Shown here one piece after another: positions 1-8,789 of a stretch of 64,000 nucleotides of DNA (positions are counted from its first letter, which is position 1; each line of letters starts with the position of its first letter). Made by a program: the position numbers and the translations under genes. The notes beneath the pieces are model-generated. The model had not been told where the DNA came from. It ran no database searches and worked only from the letters and a program-made list of their open reading frames with translations. The stretch covers positions 63,069 to 127,068 of the forward strand of contig JAHFRW010000002.1 of the NCBI GenBank assembly GCA_023266055.1. The letters run 5' to 3'. Origin of the DNA: Gammaproteobacteria bacterium. Lineage in GTDB: Bacteria; Pseudomonadota; Gammaproteobacteria; Ga0077554; Ga007554.

Positions 1-755
1 TGCCGGAGTCGCTGCTTGAATCCGAACTATTTGGTTATGCGAAAGGTGCTTTTACCGGCGCTACCAAAAATCACAAGGGTTTATTTGAGGCGGCCGACAG
101 AGGCACCTTGTTCCTGGATGAAATAGGTGACATGCCGCTGGCATTCCAGGCCAAACTGTTGCGGGTATTGCAGGAGCGTGTGGTGCGTCCGGTGGGCTCT
201 ACGCAAGGCGTGCCGATAGATGTGCGTGTTATCTCGGCGTCTCACCGCAATCTCGAAGAGCAGATGGCCAAGGGCGATTTCCGTGAGGATTTATATTACC
301 GGCTGAATGTCGTGACCCTGGAATTACCCGCATTGGCGCAACGGCGTGAAGATATACCGCTGCTTGCGACGCGTTTTCTTGCTCATCTGGCAGATAAAAA
401 TAAAAAGAATCTGGAAGGTTTTTCCTCTGAAGCCATGGAGCTGTTGGTCATTGCGCCGTGGCCGGGAAATGTTCGGCAGCTTCTCAATGTAGTCGAGCAG
501 ATGGTCGCCCTGTCTACGTCGCCGATTGTTCCCGCAAAACTGGTGCAAAAAGCATTGCGCGAGAAATCTTCGGATATCCCGTCGTTGGTGGAAGCCAAGG
601 GGCGCTTTGAGCGGGAATATCTTGCCCAGCTTCTGCAAATTACAAATGGTAATGTGACGCAGGCGGCTCGTCTGGCCAAGCGCAACCGTACTGAATTTTA
701 CAAATTACTGCATCGTCACCATCTTGATCCTGCCTTGTTTAAATCTGCTTCATAA
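1..755 (+). CDS. glrR: Sigma-54-dependent response regulator, GlrR-like (5' partial)
   Basis: This is the C-terminal part of an NtrC-family activator; the reading frame is open from base 3, so the receiver domain and the AAA+ Walker A lie outside the window. Visible are the sigma-54-contacting GAFTGA loop (bases about 48-65), the Walker B segment [12 protein letters not shown], the arginine-finger region with [11 protein letters not shown], the WPGNVRQL motif, and a Fis-type helix-turn-helix ending in [20 protein letters not shown]. That last helix resembles E. coli GlrR (YfhA), which works with the GlrK sensor in envelope stress and drives sigma-54 promoters. Family assignment to NtrC activators is certain; the GlrR orthology is a memory-based judgement. 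A consensus sigma-54 promoter lies 250 bp downstream. Confidence 0.88.
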   Translation, partial: PESLLESELFGYAKGAFTGATKNHKGLFEAADRGTLFLDEIGDMPLAFQAKLLRVLQERVVRPVGSTQGVPIDVRVISASHRNLEEQMAKGDFREDLYYRLNVVTLELPALAQRREDIPLLATRFLAHLADKNKKNLEGFSSEAMELLVIAPWPGNVRQLLNVVEQMVALSTSPIVPAKLVQKALREKSSDIPSLVEAKGRFEREYLAQLLQITNGNVTQAARLAKRNRTEFYKLLHRHHLDPALFKSAS

Positions 756-780
756 TCTCGCCCGTTTTTGTTGATCCACG

Positions 781-797
781 CCAGCCTCTCAGGCTGG
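781..797. repeat. Short perfect hairpin after glrR
   Basis: A 7-bp perfect stem (CCAGCCT / AGGCTGG) with a 3-nt loop lies 25 bp after the glrR stop. It has no T-tract after it, so it is not a classical terminator alone, but it sits directly before the longer inverted repeat at 814-859. Confidence 0.45.
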
Positions 798-813
798 AAT
801 CAGTGATATGACG

Positions 814-859
814 TAATGAGGTTTAAGCGTCTCTTTTTTGAGACACTTAAACCTCATTA
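814..859. terminator. Long inverted repeat (20-bp arms, one mismatch) after glrR
   Basis: Arms at 814-833 and 840-859 match as reverse complements in 19 of 20 positions, separated by a loop of six T. The position, just after glrR and before a new transcription unit, suits a terminator, although the arms are AT/GC mixed and no clear U-tract follows on either side. It could also be an activator-binding dyad for the sigma-54 promoter 150 bp downstream. Confidence 0.55.
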
Positions 860-970
860 AAATCATGTGGATACCTTTGGCTCCCGAAATTGCGTTTCAA
901 TATGGCAACGCCTGCTGGTCGTTTCGTGGCCATAAATGCTGGTTTTTTGCCATGGCATAGTCTTAAAATC

Positions 971-1003
971 ATATTAAATTATTGATATTTAATAATTTAA
1001 TAT
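971..1003. repeat. AT-rich perfect inverted repeat just upstream of the sigma-54 promoter
   Basis: Two 13-bp arms (971-983 and 991-1003) are perfect reverse complements with a 7-nt spacer. They are made only of A and T and end 4 bp before the -24 element at 1008. Possible roles are a protein-binding dyad or a bendable segment; neither can be decided here. Confidence 0.6.
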
Positions 1004-1007
1004 TTAT

Positions 1008-1023
1008 TGGCACGACACTTGCT
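1008..1023 (+). promoter_or_regulatory. Sigma-54 (-24/-12) promoter
   Basis: TGGCACGACACTTGCT is a full match to the RpoN consensus TGGCACGNNNNTTGCW, with the invariant GG (1009-1010) and GC (1021-1022) 12 bp apart. It points at the EF-hand gene whose start is about 195 bp downstream, and it lies next to a sigma-54 activator gene (glrR). I found no TGTC-N10-GACA GlrR box between glrR and the promoter, so the activator is not proven. Confidence 0.88.
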
Positions 1024-1217
1024 TTAATGTAAACAGCTAGGGAGTTTTTATTATCCAGGGATTGGATTTTGTTTACTTGCATGTAAGTGGGATCGTGCTT
1101 TCCCTAAGGAAGGGGTTTTATTTGTCACCCCTCCAGAGGGGGGTGGTGAATAGGGTTATAAGTTACGAGGATGATGTGATGGATAGAGCACTTTTTCGGA
1201 AAAAAAGGAATTTACTT

Positions 1218-1508
1218 ATGTACCATAAAGAAAACGTATTTTTGAACTGGATATTGGTTGGGTTGTTAATTGTTTCTGGTGCCGCTTTTGCTCAAGGTGT
1301 TATGGGTGATGGCAAGGATGCAACACCTGATTTTGCCAAGCTCGATATTGATGCTGATGGTTTTGTAACAGCCGCCGAAGCCCGGCAAGCCTCAGGGCTC
1401 TCCGAGATGTTTGGAAGTGTGGACAGTAACAGTGATGGCAAGCTGGATGCTGGTGAATATGCCGAGTATCAGGCGCAGGTAAAAAGCGGCGCATCTTCGA
1501 GCCATTGA
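1218..1508 (+). CDS. Small exported EF-hand protein
   Basis: This 96-residue protein has an N-terminal signal peptide (hydrophobic about residues 8-22, likely cleavage after AFA at about 25) and two EF-hand loops, DIDADGFVTAAE and DSNSDGKLDAGE, with acidic residues at the calcium-ligand positions. It is probably a periplasmic calcium-binding protein. The frame is open further upstream to an ATG at 1062, but that start would bury the signal peptide; ATG 1218 has an AAGGA ribosome site 7 bp before it. The 5' leader from the sigma-54 promoter is about 190 nt and contains a C-rich/G-rich hairpin at about 1127-1150. Role unknown; expression is probably stress-activator dependent. Confidence 0.8.
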   Translation: MYHKENVFLNWILVGLLIVSGAAFAQGVMGDGKDATPDFAKLDIDADGFVTAAEARQASGLSEMFGSVDSNSDGKLDAGEYAEYQAQVKSGASSSH

Positions 1509-1621
1509 GGATATTGCAGTAACTAAAAGTTTCCCTGCCTTTTTTCAAGCGTATCTTTGCTTGAAAATCTGGCTGCTCTTTTCAGAGCGGCATAGGCAGG
1601 CCCGGTGTTTTACCCCCCTTG

Positions 1622-1648
1622 TGCGGCTGAATAAGCCGCATTTTTTTT
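1622..1648 (+). terminator. Rho-independent terminator of the EF-hand gene
   Basis: Perfect 7-bp stem TGCGGCT/AGCCGCA with a 5-nt loop, followed directly by eight T (1641-1648). It lies 114 bp after the EF-hand stop codon and isolates that gene from ybgC. The remaining 210 bp before ybgC show no gene and no clear promoter that I can support. Confidence 0.85.
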
Positions 1649-1858
1649 GCCTGTTCTTAATGAGGGCGGGGGAGATCGGGCGTTACCCTTGATGTATATT
1701 CATGATAGTATTACCCTCTTTGCCAGAGAAAGTTCGGGTAATTTCGTCCTGATGTTTTCAGGCTGACATAAGACGAAGCGCATGGCCCTGTAATGTTACG
1801 TGTGTTTTCATCATTCGGTGTGTGAACCTAGATGGCGTCATGTTAATAGTATTGAAGA

Positions 1859-2326
1859 ATGGTGGGGAGCCCTCTGGCGGTGTATCAATTTCAATGGCCT
1901 GTACGGGTTTACTACGAAGATACTGATAGCGGTGGTGTGGTCTACTATGCTAATTATCTGAAATTCATGGAGCGGGCGCGCAGTGAGTGGTTGCGTAGCC
2001 TGGGTGTGGAACAAGATGCTCTGCTGGCCCGCGAAGGCGTGATTTTTGCGGTTCGGTCGGCGCACCTGGAGTATCTGAAGCCGGCACATTTCAATGATCT
2101 ACTGTCCGTGAGCGTCATTGTTGAGCAGTGGGGGCGCGCCAGTATCACTTTTGAGCAGCAGGTGGTGCGATCTGCCACGCCACCTGTCCGCCATGACAAT
2201 GACCGGGAACCCCTGTTATGTTGTACCGGGCGTGTTAAAATCGCTTGTCTGGATAGCAGTACCTTGCGCGCTCGTCCTATCCCGTCTACTATCCGCACAA
2301 GAATTTCTGTTGGAGATGTTTCGTGA
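1859..2326 (+). CDS. ybgC: YbgC-type acyl-CoA thioesterase
   Basis: A 155-residue hotdog-fold protein with the family signature VYYEDTDSGGVVYYANYLKF near residues 18-37, including the catalytic aspartate of EDTD, followed by ERARSEWLR. YbgC hydrolyses acyl-CoA and is linked to phospholipid metabolism; its gene commonly opens the tol-pal cluster, as here. The C-terminus overlaps tolQ by 4 bp. The start is uncertain: ATG 1859 has little ribosome-site support, and GTG 1880 (GGGGAG 10 bp upstream) would give a protein 7 residues shorter that still holds the whole domain. Confidence 0.92.
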   Translation: MVGSPLAVYQFQWPVRVYYEDTDSGGVVYYANYLKFMERARSEWLRSLGVEQDALLAREGVIFAVRSAHLEYLKPAHFNDLLSVSVIVEQWGRASITFEQQVVRSATPPVRHDNDREPLLCCTGRVKIACLDSSTLRARPIPSTIRTRISVGDVS

Positions 2327-3006
2327 CTGCTGATTTATCGTTGTTGCACCTGGTTGTTAATGCCAGCGTGTTAGTGCAGCTGGTGATGTTGTTATTGCTG
2401 GTAATATCCGTGGTGTCATGGAGCATGATTTTTCGCAAATGGGCCGCGATGAAAAATGCCCGTCGGGCGGCGGTTGAGTTTGAAACACGGTTCTGGTCAG
2501 GCAGTGATTTAAACAGCCTGTATCGCGAAGTGACCCAAAAACAGGGAGCCTTGTCGGGCCTGGAAGGCATTTTTGGAGCGGGTTTCAAGGAGTTTGCACA
2601 ATTACGTAAACAGTCGAGTGCTGATCCGATGGCTGTGCTGGAAGGGTCTCAGCGCGCCATGCGTGTGGCGCTGAGTCGCGAGATTGACGTGCTGGAAACA
2701 CATTTGCCGTTTCTTGCGACCGTCGGTTCCACCAGTCCTTATATCGGTCTGTTTGGCACCGTGTGGGGGATCATGAATTCATTCCGTGGCTTGGGTAACG
2801 TGCATCAGGCAACGCTGGCGATGGTCGCTCCCGGTATTGCCGAGGCGCTGATCGCGACGGCCATGGGGCTGTTTGCGGCGATACCGGCAGTGATTGCCTA
2901 TAATCGTTACAATAATGATGTGGAGCGCCTGATTAATCGTTATGAAACCTTTCTTGATGAATTTTCTACGCTCTTGCAGCGGCATGCTCATCAGGCTGTG
3001 GGATAG
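2323..3006 (+). CDS. tolQ: Tol-Pal system proton channel subunit TolQ
   Basis: 227-residue inner-membrane protein of the ExbB/TolQ/MotA family with one N-terminal membrane segment (about residues 15-37), a long cytoplasmic loop, and two further segments around FLATVGSTSPYIGLFGTVWG and MVAPGIAEALIATAMGLFAAI. With TolR it uses the proton gradient to energise TolA for outer-membrane constriction at division. GTG start overlaps the ybgC stop (GTGA), which indicates translational coupling. Length matches the family. Confidence 0.97.
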   Translation: MTADLSLLHLVVNASVLVQLVMLLLLVISVVSWSMIFRKWAAMKNARRAAVEFETRFWSGSDLNSLYREVTQKQGALSGLEGIFGAGFKEFAQLRKQSSADPMAVLEGSQRAMRVALSREIDVLETHLPFLATVGSTSPYIGLFGTVWGIMNSFRGLGNVHQATLAMVAPGIAEALIATAMGLFAAIPAVIAYNRYNNDVERLINRYETFLDEFSTLLQRHAHQAVG

Positions 3007-3082
3007 TGCGCATGTTGAGTGAACTGTACAGGCATTCTCCGGCGCGATCATTGCGCGCATTTATAACATACCCAGGTTAGCC

Positions 3083-3517
3083 ATGGCACGCCCCCGTATC
3101 CGCAAGCGCCCCATGGCTGAAATCAACGTCGTGCCCTACATTGATGTTATGTTGGTGCTGTTGGTTATTTTCATGATTACGGCACCTTTGCTCACGCAGG
3201 GTGTCAAAGTGGAGTTGCCCAGGGCAGATGCCGCGCCGGTGGAAAATGAAAACGAGGAGCCCCTGATCGTTACCATAGATGCTGCGGGAAATTATCATTT
3301 GAACATTGGCGATGATAACCGCAAAGGGGTTGAAGCTGAGGTGTTAAAAAAACGGGTTTCTATCGTGTTGCGGCGTAAACCCGGGACGCAGGTGCTGGTG
3401 CGGGGTGACAAGGATGTGAATTACGGTAAAGTCATTACGGCCATGGCGCTGCTGAAGCAGGCGGGTGTAGAAAGTGTGGGGCTGGTAACCGAACCTGCAG
3501 ATAAAGTAACCCGATAA
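3083..3517 (+). CDS. tolR: Tol-Pal system protein TolR
   Basis: 144-residue ExbD/TolR protein: short cytoplasmic basic N-terminus, a single membrane segment containing the channel aspartate in YIDVMLVLLVIFMITAPLL (about residues 19-38), then a periplasmic domain. It forms the stator with TolQ. The 76-bp gap to tolQ is larger than the other spacings in this operon and holds only a 22-codon open frame (3012-3080) that I do not regard as a gene. tolA follows after 2 bp. Confidence 0.96.
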   Translation: MARPRIRKRPMAEINVVPYIDVMLVLLVIFMITAPLLTQGVKVELPRADAAPVENENEEPLIVTIDAAGNYHLNIGDDNRKGVEAEVLKKRVSIVLRRKPGTQVLVRGDKDVNYGKVITAMALLKQAGVESVGLVTEPADKVTR

Positions 3518-3519
3518 TC

Positions 3520-4425
3520 ATGCATGGTTATACCCGCATGACTACAAAGGAATCTTCGAGTTCGCACGTACCCAATTTACGTGCGGTAGGCTATGCAGTG
3601 CTGGTGCATGTGGCATTAATTGCGTTGCTGGTAGTGAGCCTGGACTGGGCACCTAAAGTGACCTCCAAACCCCCGATGCAGGTCATGCAGGCCGTGGTCA
3701 TGGATGAACCGCAGTTGCTGCGTGCTTCAGCTAAAAAAGAGCCTGACCCACGCCCGCAGGAGCAGGAACGATTACAGGCACAGAAAGAACAACAGCGTCG
3801 TGAGGAACAAAAACAGCAGGAGCGTGTCCAACAGCAGGCCGAGGAAAAAGAGCAGCAAAAACGGACTATTGCCGGGCAGGAAGTGCTCAAGAAGCAGCAG
3901 GCCCTGCGTCAGGAAAACCTGAAAAAAGAGCAGGAAGTGCGGGAAAAGCAGGCGGCACAGGAAAAAAAGGACAAACAGACCGCCGAGCTGGAGGCAAAAC
4001 GTAAAGCCGAGGCAGAGCATCAGGCGGAACAAAAGCGCCGTGCCGAAAACAAGCGTCGTATTGAAGCGGAAGAAGACGCCTTGCAGGAACAGCTTGCGGC
4101 AGAGCAGCAACGTCGTGATAGTGAGCGTGAAAGAGCAGCAAAAACAGCGCTGGCTAAATTCAGCATACTCATCAAGCAAAAAGTAGAGCGCAACTGGTTG
4201 CGTCCACAAACGGCGCGCCAGGGGATGTCATGCAAAGTGCTGGTGCGTTTGACTGCCAAGGGTGAAGTATTGCTGGCGCGCGTGGTAGAAAGCAGCGGTG
4301 ACACTGCCTATGATCGGTCAGTGGAAGCGGCCGTATATAAAGCTTCACCGTTGCCGTTGCCTCCGGACGTGACGTTATTTGATTATTTTCGTGAAATTAA
4401 TTTTGTATTCAAACCCGAAGAGTAA
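3520..4425 (+). CDS. tolA: Cell envelope integrity protein TolA
   Basis: 301 residues. One membrane segment (about residues 24-44) is followed by a long charged domain II, rich in Lys, Glu and Gln and predicted helical/coiled coil (about 65-205), and a compact C-terminal domain III with VERNWLRPQ and a TonB-like end (about 208-301) that contacts Pal and TolB. Domain II is Gln/Glu/Arg-rich rather than the alanine-rich form of E. coli. ATG 3520 begins 2 bp after tolR; an in-frame ATG at 3538 is an alternative, and neither has a strong ribosome site. Confidence 0.94.
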   Translation: MHGYTRMTTKESSSSHVPNLRAVGYAVLVHVALIALLVVSLDWAPKVTSKPPMQVMQAVVMDEPQLLRASAKKEPDPRPQEQERLQAQKEQQRREEQKQQERVQQQAEEKEQQKRTIAGQEVLKKQQALRQENLKKEQEVREKQAAQEKKDKQTAELEAKRKAEAEHQAEQKRRAENKRRIEAEEDALQEQLAAEQQRRDSERERAAKTALAKFSILIKQKVERNWLRPQTARQGMSCKVLVRLTAKGEVLLARVVESSGDTAYDRSVEAAVYKASPLPLPPDVTLFDYFREINFVFKPEE

Positions 4426-4428
4426 GGC

Positions 4429-5736
4429 ATGATATTGCGGAAAATAACACTGTTGTTTTTGTTGCTGGGCATGGTGTTGACGCACCCCGCCCGCAGCGCG
4501 CTGACGATTGAAATTACCGGGGGTACGGAAGGCGCTCAACCGATTGCGATTGTGCCGTTTGGCTGGGACGGCGGAGGTGGATTGCCGGCGGATGTTGCCG
4601 AGATTATTGCTGCTGATTTGCATCGTAGCGGTCATTTTGCCCCATTGCCCAAAGAGGATTTGATTTCGCAGCCGCATGAAGGGCCGCGCATTAATTTTGC
4701 GGACTGGCGAGCGTTGGGTACGCCTAATATTGTGGTGGGTAAAATACGCCCCTCAGGCGGTGGTTATATGGTGCAGTTTCAATTATTTGATGTCTTCAAG
4801 GGCGTTCAGCTGACGGGTTACAGTATTGCGTCGAATGCTCAGGAGTTGCGCCGTACGGCCCATCAAATCAGTGATCTGATTTATGAAACGCTTACCGGGC
4901 AGCCCGGTGCGTTCGCAACTCGGATCGCGTACGTTACCGAGACCCAAGTGGGAGGGAAGAGCCGTTATTCATTGTACGTGGCGGATGCGGATGGCTACAA
5001 TCCGATTCCTGTACTGCATTCTCCTGCGCCCTTGATGTCGCCCAGCTGGTCGCCGGATGGCAAGCAATTAGCCTATGTGTCGTTTGAGCGTCATCGCTCT
5101 GAAATCTATATTCATGACCTTGCCACGCGGCAGCGTGATCTGGTGGCTTCTTCGCAGGGCCTCAATAGTGCGCCGGCATGGTCGCAGGATGGGCGGCGCA
5201 TGGCATTGGTGTTATCCAAGGACGGCAATCCCGAGATTTATATTTTAAATATAAAAGACAAGACATTGTATCGAGTCACAAACAACCCGGCGATTGATAC
5301 TGAACCTTCCTGGATGCCGGGGGGTACCCAATTGGTATTTACTTCAGATCGTGGGGGTAAGCCCCAGATTTATCAGGTTTCTGTTAATGGTGGAAAATCG
5401 AAACGCCTCACATTTGAGGGGGACTATAACGCGCATGGCGTCGTGTCGCCGGATGGGCGCTTCCTGACCATGGTGACTGGGCAGGGGAGTCGTTTCCGTA
5501 TTGCAGTTCAAAATCTAAGCAACAACGAGTTGCGTATTTTAACCGATACGCGGCTTGATGAGTCCCCGAGTTTCGCCCCCAACGGTGCTATAATTGTGTA
5601 TGCTACCGAGGTGGGTAATCGGGGGGTATTGGCAATGGTGTCTCTGGACGGCGCTGTGCGTCAGCGCCTCACTCAGACAGAAGGGGATGCGCGCGAGCCT
5701 GCGTGGGGGCCGCAGACCCATCGTATTAAACCGTAA
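4429..5736 (+). CDS. tolB: Tol-Pal system periplasmic protein TolB
   Basis: 435 residues with a signal peptide (cleavage expected after RSA, about residue 24), an N-terminal alpha/beta domain that includes VPFGWDGGG, and a C-terminal six-bladed beta-propeller made of repeats such as SPSWSPDGKQLAYVSF, APAWSQDGRRMALVLS and EPSWMPGGTQLVFTSD. TolB binds Pal and TolA in the periplasm. It starts 3 bp after tolA. Length is typical of the family. Confidence 0.97.
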   Translation: MILRKITLLFLLLGMVLTHPARSALTIEITGGTEGAQPIAIVPFGWDGGGGLPADVAEIIAADLHRSGHFAPLPKEDLISQPHEGPRINFADWRALGTPNIVVGKIRPSGGGYMVQFQLFDVFKGVQLTGYSIASNAQELRRTAHQISDLIYETLTGQPGAFATRIAYVTETQVGGKSRYSLYVADADGYNPIPVLHSPAPLMSPSWSPDGKQLAYVSFERHRSEIYIHDLATRQRDLVASSQGLNSAPAWSQDGRRMALVLSKDGNPEIYILNIKDKTLYRVTNNPAIDTEPSWMPGGTQLVFTSDRGGKPQIYQVSVNGGKSKRLTFEGDYNAHGVVSPDGRFLTMVTGQGSRFRIAVQNLSNNELRILTDTRLDESPSFAPNGAIIVYATEVGNRGVLAMVSLDGAVRQRLTQTEGDAREPAWGPQTHRIKP

Positions 5737-5772
5737 TTAATTAAAATGTAAAAAATAAAGGAGCATGTTTTT

Positions 5773-6336
5773 ATGAAGCGTTATATGAACTTATTAATGG
5801 TTTTGGTTCCTGTAGCCGTGCTGGCGGGGTGTTCATCAACAAAAGTGGCAGAAAAACCCGCACCGGTAGAAGATCGTACCGCCGCTGTAGCCACTACAAA
5901 ACCCTCTGCACCAGTAACTTCGGGTGTTGAGGTGCTTGCGGCACCTGACAAGGGGAATTTTTCAGGAGATGCAGTGGTTGATCCGATGAAGGATGCCACA
6001 GGCCTGCTCGGCAAAAAAGTCGTTTACTTCAAGTTTGATAGCAGTGAGATTCTTGACGATGGTCTTGCCATTGTTGATGCACACGCTGCCCATATGATTA
6101 AAAACACCAAGCTCTCGATAACGCTGGAAGGCCATGCTGATGAGCGTGGTTCACGTGAGTATAATCTTGCGCTGGGTGAAAACCGCGCCAAATCGGTCCA
6201 GCAATTGATGCAGCTTCGCGGTGTACCCGCCAGCCGAATCAGTGTTGTCAGTTTTGGTGAGGAACGTGCAATCGATATGGGACATGACGAGTCCGCATGG
6301 GCCAAAAATCGTCGCGTTGAACTGGTTTACAAGTAA
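5773..6336 (+). CDS. pal: Peptidoglycan-associated lipoprotein Pal
   Basis: 187-residue outer-membrane lipoprotein. The signal peptide ends in the lipobox LAGC (acylated Cys at about residue 19), a linker rich in Pro, Thr and Val follows, and the OmpA-like domain begins near VVYFKFDSSEI and carries LEGHADERGSREYNLALGE and the NRRVELVYK end, which bind peptidoglycan meso-diaminopimelate. A strong AAGGAG lies 9 bp before ATG. It sits between tolB and cpoB as in most gammaproteobacteria. Confidence 0.97.
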   Translation: MKRYMNLLMVLVPVAVLAGCSSTKVAEKPAPVEDRTAAVATTKPSAPVTSGVEVLAAPDKGNFSGDAVVDPMKDATGLLGKKVVYFKFDSSEILDDGLAIVDAHAAHMIKNTKLSITLEGHADERGSREYNLALGENRAKSVQQLMQLRGVPASRISVVSFGEERAIDMGHDESAWAKNRRVELVYK

Positions 6337-6356
6337 CGAGAATTAAAATAATCGTG

Positions 6357-7262
6357 ATGCGGGGGTGGCAGGTTTATGTAGGTGTGATGGTGCTGGCGGC
6401 AGCCAATTTGAGCCTGACTACGTTGGCTCATGGTGCTGCCCCGGTGGTCAATCCACCTTCTTCCATTGTGTCGGTTGCACCGCCGCCAGCCGCGCCTGAT
6501 AAGGTGGCGACGCTTGAAGCGCGTGTTGCCAAGCTCGAGTTGTTGCTGCAAAGTCAGGTGTTGGCGGATATGCTGGTGCAATTGACAAAATTGCAGGAAG
6601 AAACGCAACGTCTGAACGGTGTTGCTGAACTGCATGCACATGAAATAGACGGTATTAATAAGCGTCAGCGTGATGCTTATCTCGATATTGACCGTCGTCT
6701 ACGAGAGGTCGAGAAGGGATTGGCCGCCAGAGAGGCATCGCCTCGTGTCGATTCCGATATGGAAAAGGGGGCGGTGTTATCGGTTCCTTCGGGCACGCCG
6801 GCGGTGGTGGCCTCGCCACCGCAGGCGTCTGCGTCGGCAAAAGGTTCAGCGCCTGCCATCAAGGCGCTGGATGTTCCGCGGGAGCAGGTCATGTATCAGC
6901 GGGCGCTGGATGCCCTGAAGGCAGGTCGTCATGATCAGGCCATTACCGATTTTCAGGAGTTTCTGGTTCAGTATGGCAAGAGTGATTTTGCCAGTAATGC
7001 GTACTATTGGTTAGGTGAAGCCAATTATGCGACACGTCGCTATGAGGCGGCGGCAACGCATTTCAGGAAAATCATTGAAGCGTATCCGGACAGCAATAAA
7101 ATTGCCGATTCCAGACTGAAACTGGGATTTACCCATTATGAAATGGGAGAGCGCGAGCAGGCACGCAAAATATTAAATGAGGTTGTTTCACTCTATCCTA
7201 ATACCCGGGCGGCCCAATTGGCGAACGAGCGTTTGCAGAAGATAAAAAGCGACAGTAGATAA
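6357..7262 (+). CDS. cpoB: Cell division coordinator CpoB (YbgF)
   Basis: 301 residues from ATG 6357; a GTG directly before it (6354) would add one residue. Signal peptide to about residue 25, a trimerising coiled-coil region (about 45-120), a Pro/Ala/Ser-rich linker, and a C-terminal TPR domain (about 180-300) with units such as YQRALDALKAGRHDQAITDF and YWLGEANYATRRYEAA. CpoB coordinates PBP1B and Tol-dependent outer-membrane constriction during division. It is the last gene of the tol-pal block; queE follows after 20 bp. Confidence 0.94.
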   Translation: MRGWQVYVGVMVLAAANLSLTTLAHGAAPVVNPPSSIVSVAPPPAAPDKVATLEARVAKLELLLQSQVLADMLVQLTKLQEETQRLNGVAELHAHEIDGINKRQRDAYLDIDRRLREVEKGLAAREASPRVDSDMEKGAVLSVPSGTPAVVASPPQASASAKGSAPAIKALDVPREQVMYQRALDALKAGRHDQAITDFQEFLVQYGKSDFASNAYYWLGEANYATRRYEAAATHFRKIIEAYPDSNKIADSRLKLGFTHYEMGEREQARKILNEVVSLYPNTRAAQLANERLQKIKSDSR

Positions 7263-7282
7263 ATTTTCGTGCGCTGTGCCTC

Positions 7283-8014
7283 GTGTGCAGTTGTACTAAT
7301 GGCGTGACAATGCACCCCGTACCTCATCAGACAGCCATGCCGGACGCCGGGCAACCCCTGCAATCAAAAAGCCAGACAAGCCTGCGTATCACGGAAATAT
7401 TTTATTCGCTGCAAGGCGAAACGCGCACGGTCGGGTTACCTACGGTATTTGTGCGCCTGACAGGTTGTCCTCTGCGTTGCCAGTATTGTGACACGGCATA
7501 TGCATTTCAGGGTGGGCAATCCATGTCGTTGCCAGAGGTGCTCTCCCAGGTGGCGGGCTACGCACCGCATTATGTCACGGTTACCGGTGGCGAGCCGCTG
7601 GCACAAAAAGCCTGTCTGCATTTATTGAGTGCGCTGTGTGACGCAGGATATGAAGTATCACTTGAAACCAGTGGTGCTCTGGATGTGTCAGCGGTGGACG
7701 CACGCGTTATCAAGGTGGTGGATCTTAAAACACCCGATTCCGGTGAGTCAGATAAAAATCTGTATGATAATGTTGAGCATCTTGCGCAACACGATCAGGT
7801 GAAGTTTGTGTTATGTAGTCGGGAAGATTATCTGTGGGCCAAGGACATTATGGCACGTTATAATCTGGTTACCCGCTGTGAAATCCTGTTTTCACCCAGC
7901 CATCAACAGATGACCGCTACCCTGTTGGCAGACTGGATTCTCCAGGATCGTCTACCCGTACGTTTACAGATTCAGCTGCATAAATATCTGTGGGGTAATA
8001 CGCCTGGCAAGTAG
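7283..8014 (+). CDS. queE: 7-carboxy-7-deazaguanine synthase QueE
   Basis: Radical-SAM enzyme that makes the 7-deazaguanine core for queuosine. The CxxxCxxC cluster motif is in TGCPLRCQYCDTAY, with LQGE upstream and TVTGGEPL for SAM binding. The full frame from GTG 7283 gives 243 residues; ATG 7310 or ATG 7337 are plausible later starts, because the conserved domain only begins at about residue 34 (LRITEIFYSLQGE). Placed directly after tol-pal and before queC, an arrangement known from Pseudomonas and relatives. Confidence 0.95.
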   Translation: MCSCTNGVTMHPVPHQTAMPDAGQPLQSKSQTSLRITEIFYSLQGETRTVGLPTVFVRLTGCPLRCQYCDTAYAFQGGQSMSLPEVLSQVAGYAPHYVTVTGGEPLAQKACLHLLSALCDAGYEVSLETSGALDVSAVDARVIKVVDLKTPDSGESDKNLYDNVEHLAQHDQVKFVLCSREDYLWAKDIMARYNLVTRCEILFSPSHQQMTATLLADWILQDRLPVRLQIQLHKYLWGNTPGK

Positions 8015-8035
8015 TGGCGGATACAGATACAAAAG

Positions 8036-8749
8036 ATGAAACAGCCAGAACCGCAAATAAGACAATCACAACAGAAAGCCGTGGTATTAGTCTCCGGGGG
8101 ACTCGATTCGGCGACCATTTTGGCGTTGGCTCATTCTCAGGGTTTTGTTTGCCATGCATTGAGCTTTGATTATGGTCAGCGCCATCGTGCTGAACTGGTG
8201 GCCGCCGCAGCGCTTGCAAAGACATTGGGCGCGATCGAGTACAAGACGATAACGCTGGATCTGGCGGGCATAGGTGGTTCGGCACTGACTGACGCTTCAA
8301 TTGCCGTGCCTGAACTGCCTACAGAAGGCATTCCCGTGACCTATGTGCCGGCACGGAATACCGTGTTTCTGGCATTGGCATTGGGATGGGCTGAGGTATT
8401 GCAGGCAAACAATATTTTTATTGGCGTTAACGCGGTGGATTACTCGGGTTATCCGGATTGCCGGCCGGAATATATCGCTGCATTTCAAGCGTTGGCTAAT
8501 CTGGCGACCCGGGCAGGTGTGGAGGGCCAGCCCATTACGATTCAAACACCGTTGTTATCACTGTCCAAGGCCGAGATTATTAAGGAAGGACTTCGTTTAG
8601 GGGTGAATTACAGTTTAACAGTATCATGTTATGCCGCTGACGATCAGGGGCGTGCATGCGGGGTGTGTGACGCCTGCCGTCTGCGGAGAGCGGGCTTCCA
8701 GGCGGCGGGGTTAGCCGATCCTACCCGTTATCGCTCATCGGATTCCTGA
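8036..8749 (+). CDS. queC: 7-cyano-7-deazaguanine synthase QueC
   Basis: 237-residue ATP-dependent enzyme converting carboxy-deazaguanine to preQ0. It has the PP-loop [10 protein letters not shown] (about residues 20-29) and a zinc site [18 protein letters not shown] near the C-terminus. The gene follows queE by 21 bp, so the two steps are co-transcribed. No queD, queF or preQ1 riboswitch is in the window. Confidence 0.96.
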   Translation: MKQPEPQIRQSQQKAVVLVSGGLDSATILALAHSQGFVCHALSFDYGQRHRAELVAAAALAKTLGAIEYKTITLDLAGIGGSALTDASIAVPELPTEGIPVTYVPARNTVFLALALGWAEVLQANNIFIGVNAVDYSGYPDCRPEYIAAFQALANLATRAGVEGQPITIQTPLLSLSKAEIIKEGLRLGVNYSLTVSCYAADDQGRACGVCDACRLRRAGFQAAGLADPTRYRSSDS

Positions 8750-8789
8750 TTTTTCACTTTAAACGGTAGTCGAGCGGTCACAATGGCGG

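Noticed and set aside
1062-1217. N-terminal extension of the EF-hand protein from ATG 1062
   Set aside because: It would bury the signal peptide, starts only about 40 bp after the sigma-54 promoter, and ATG 1218 has a proper ribosome site.
3012-3080. 22-codon open frame between tolQ and tolR
   Set aside because: Very short, no similarity recognised, and tolR has its own start.
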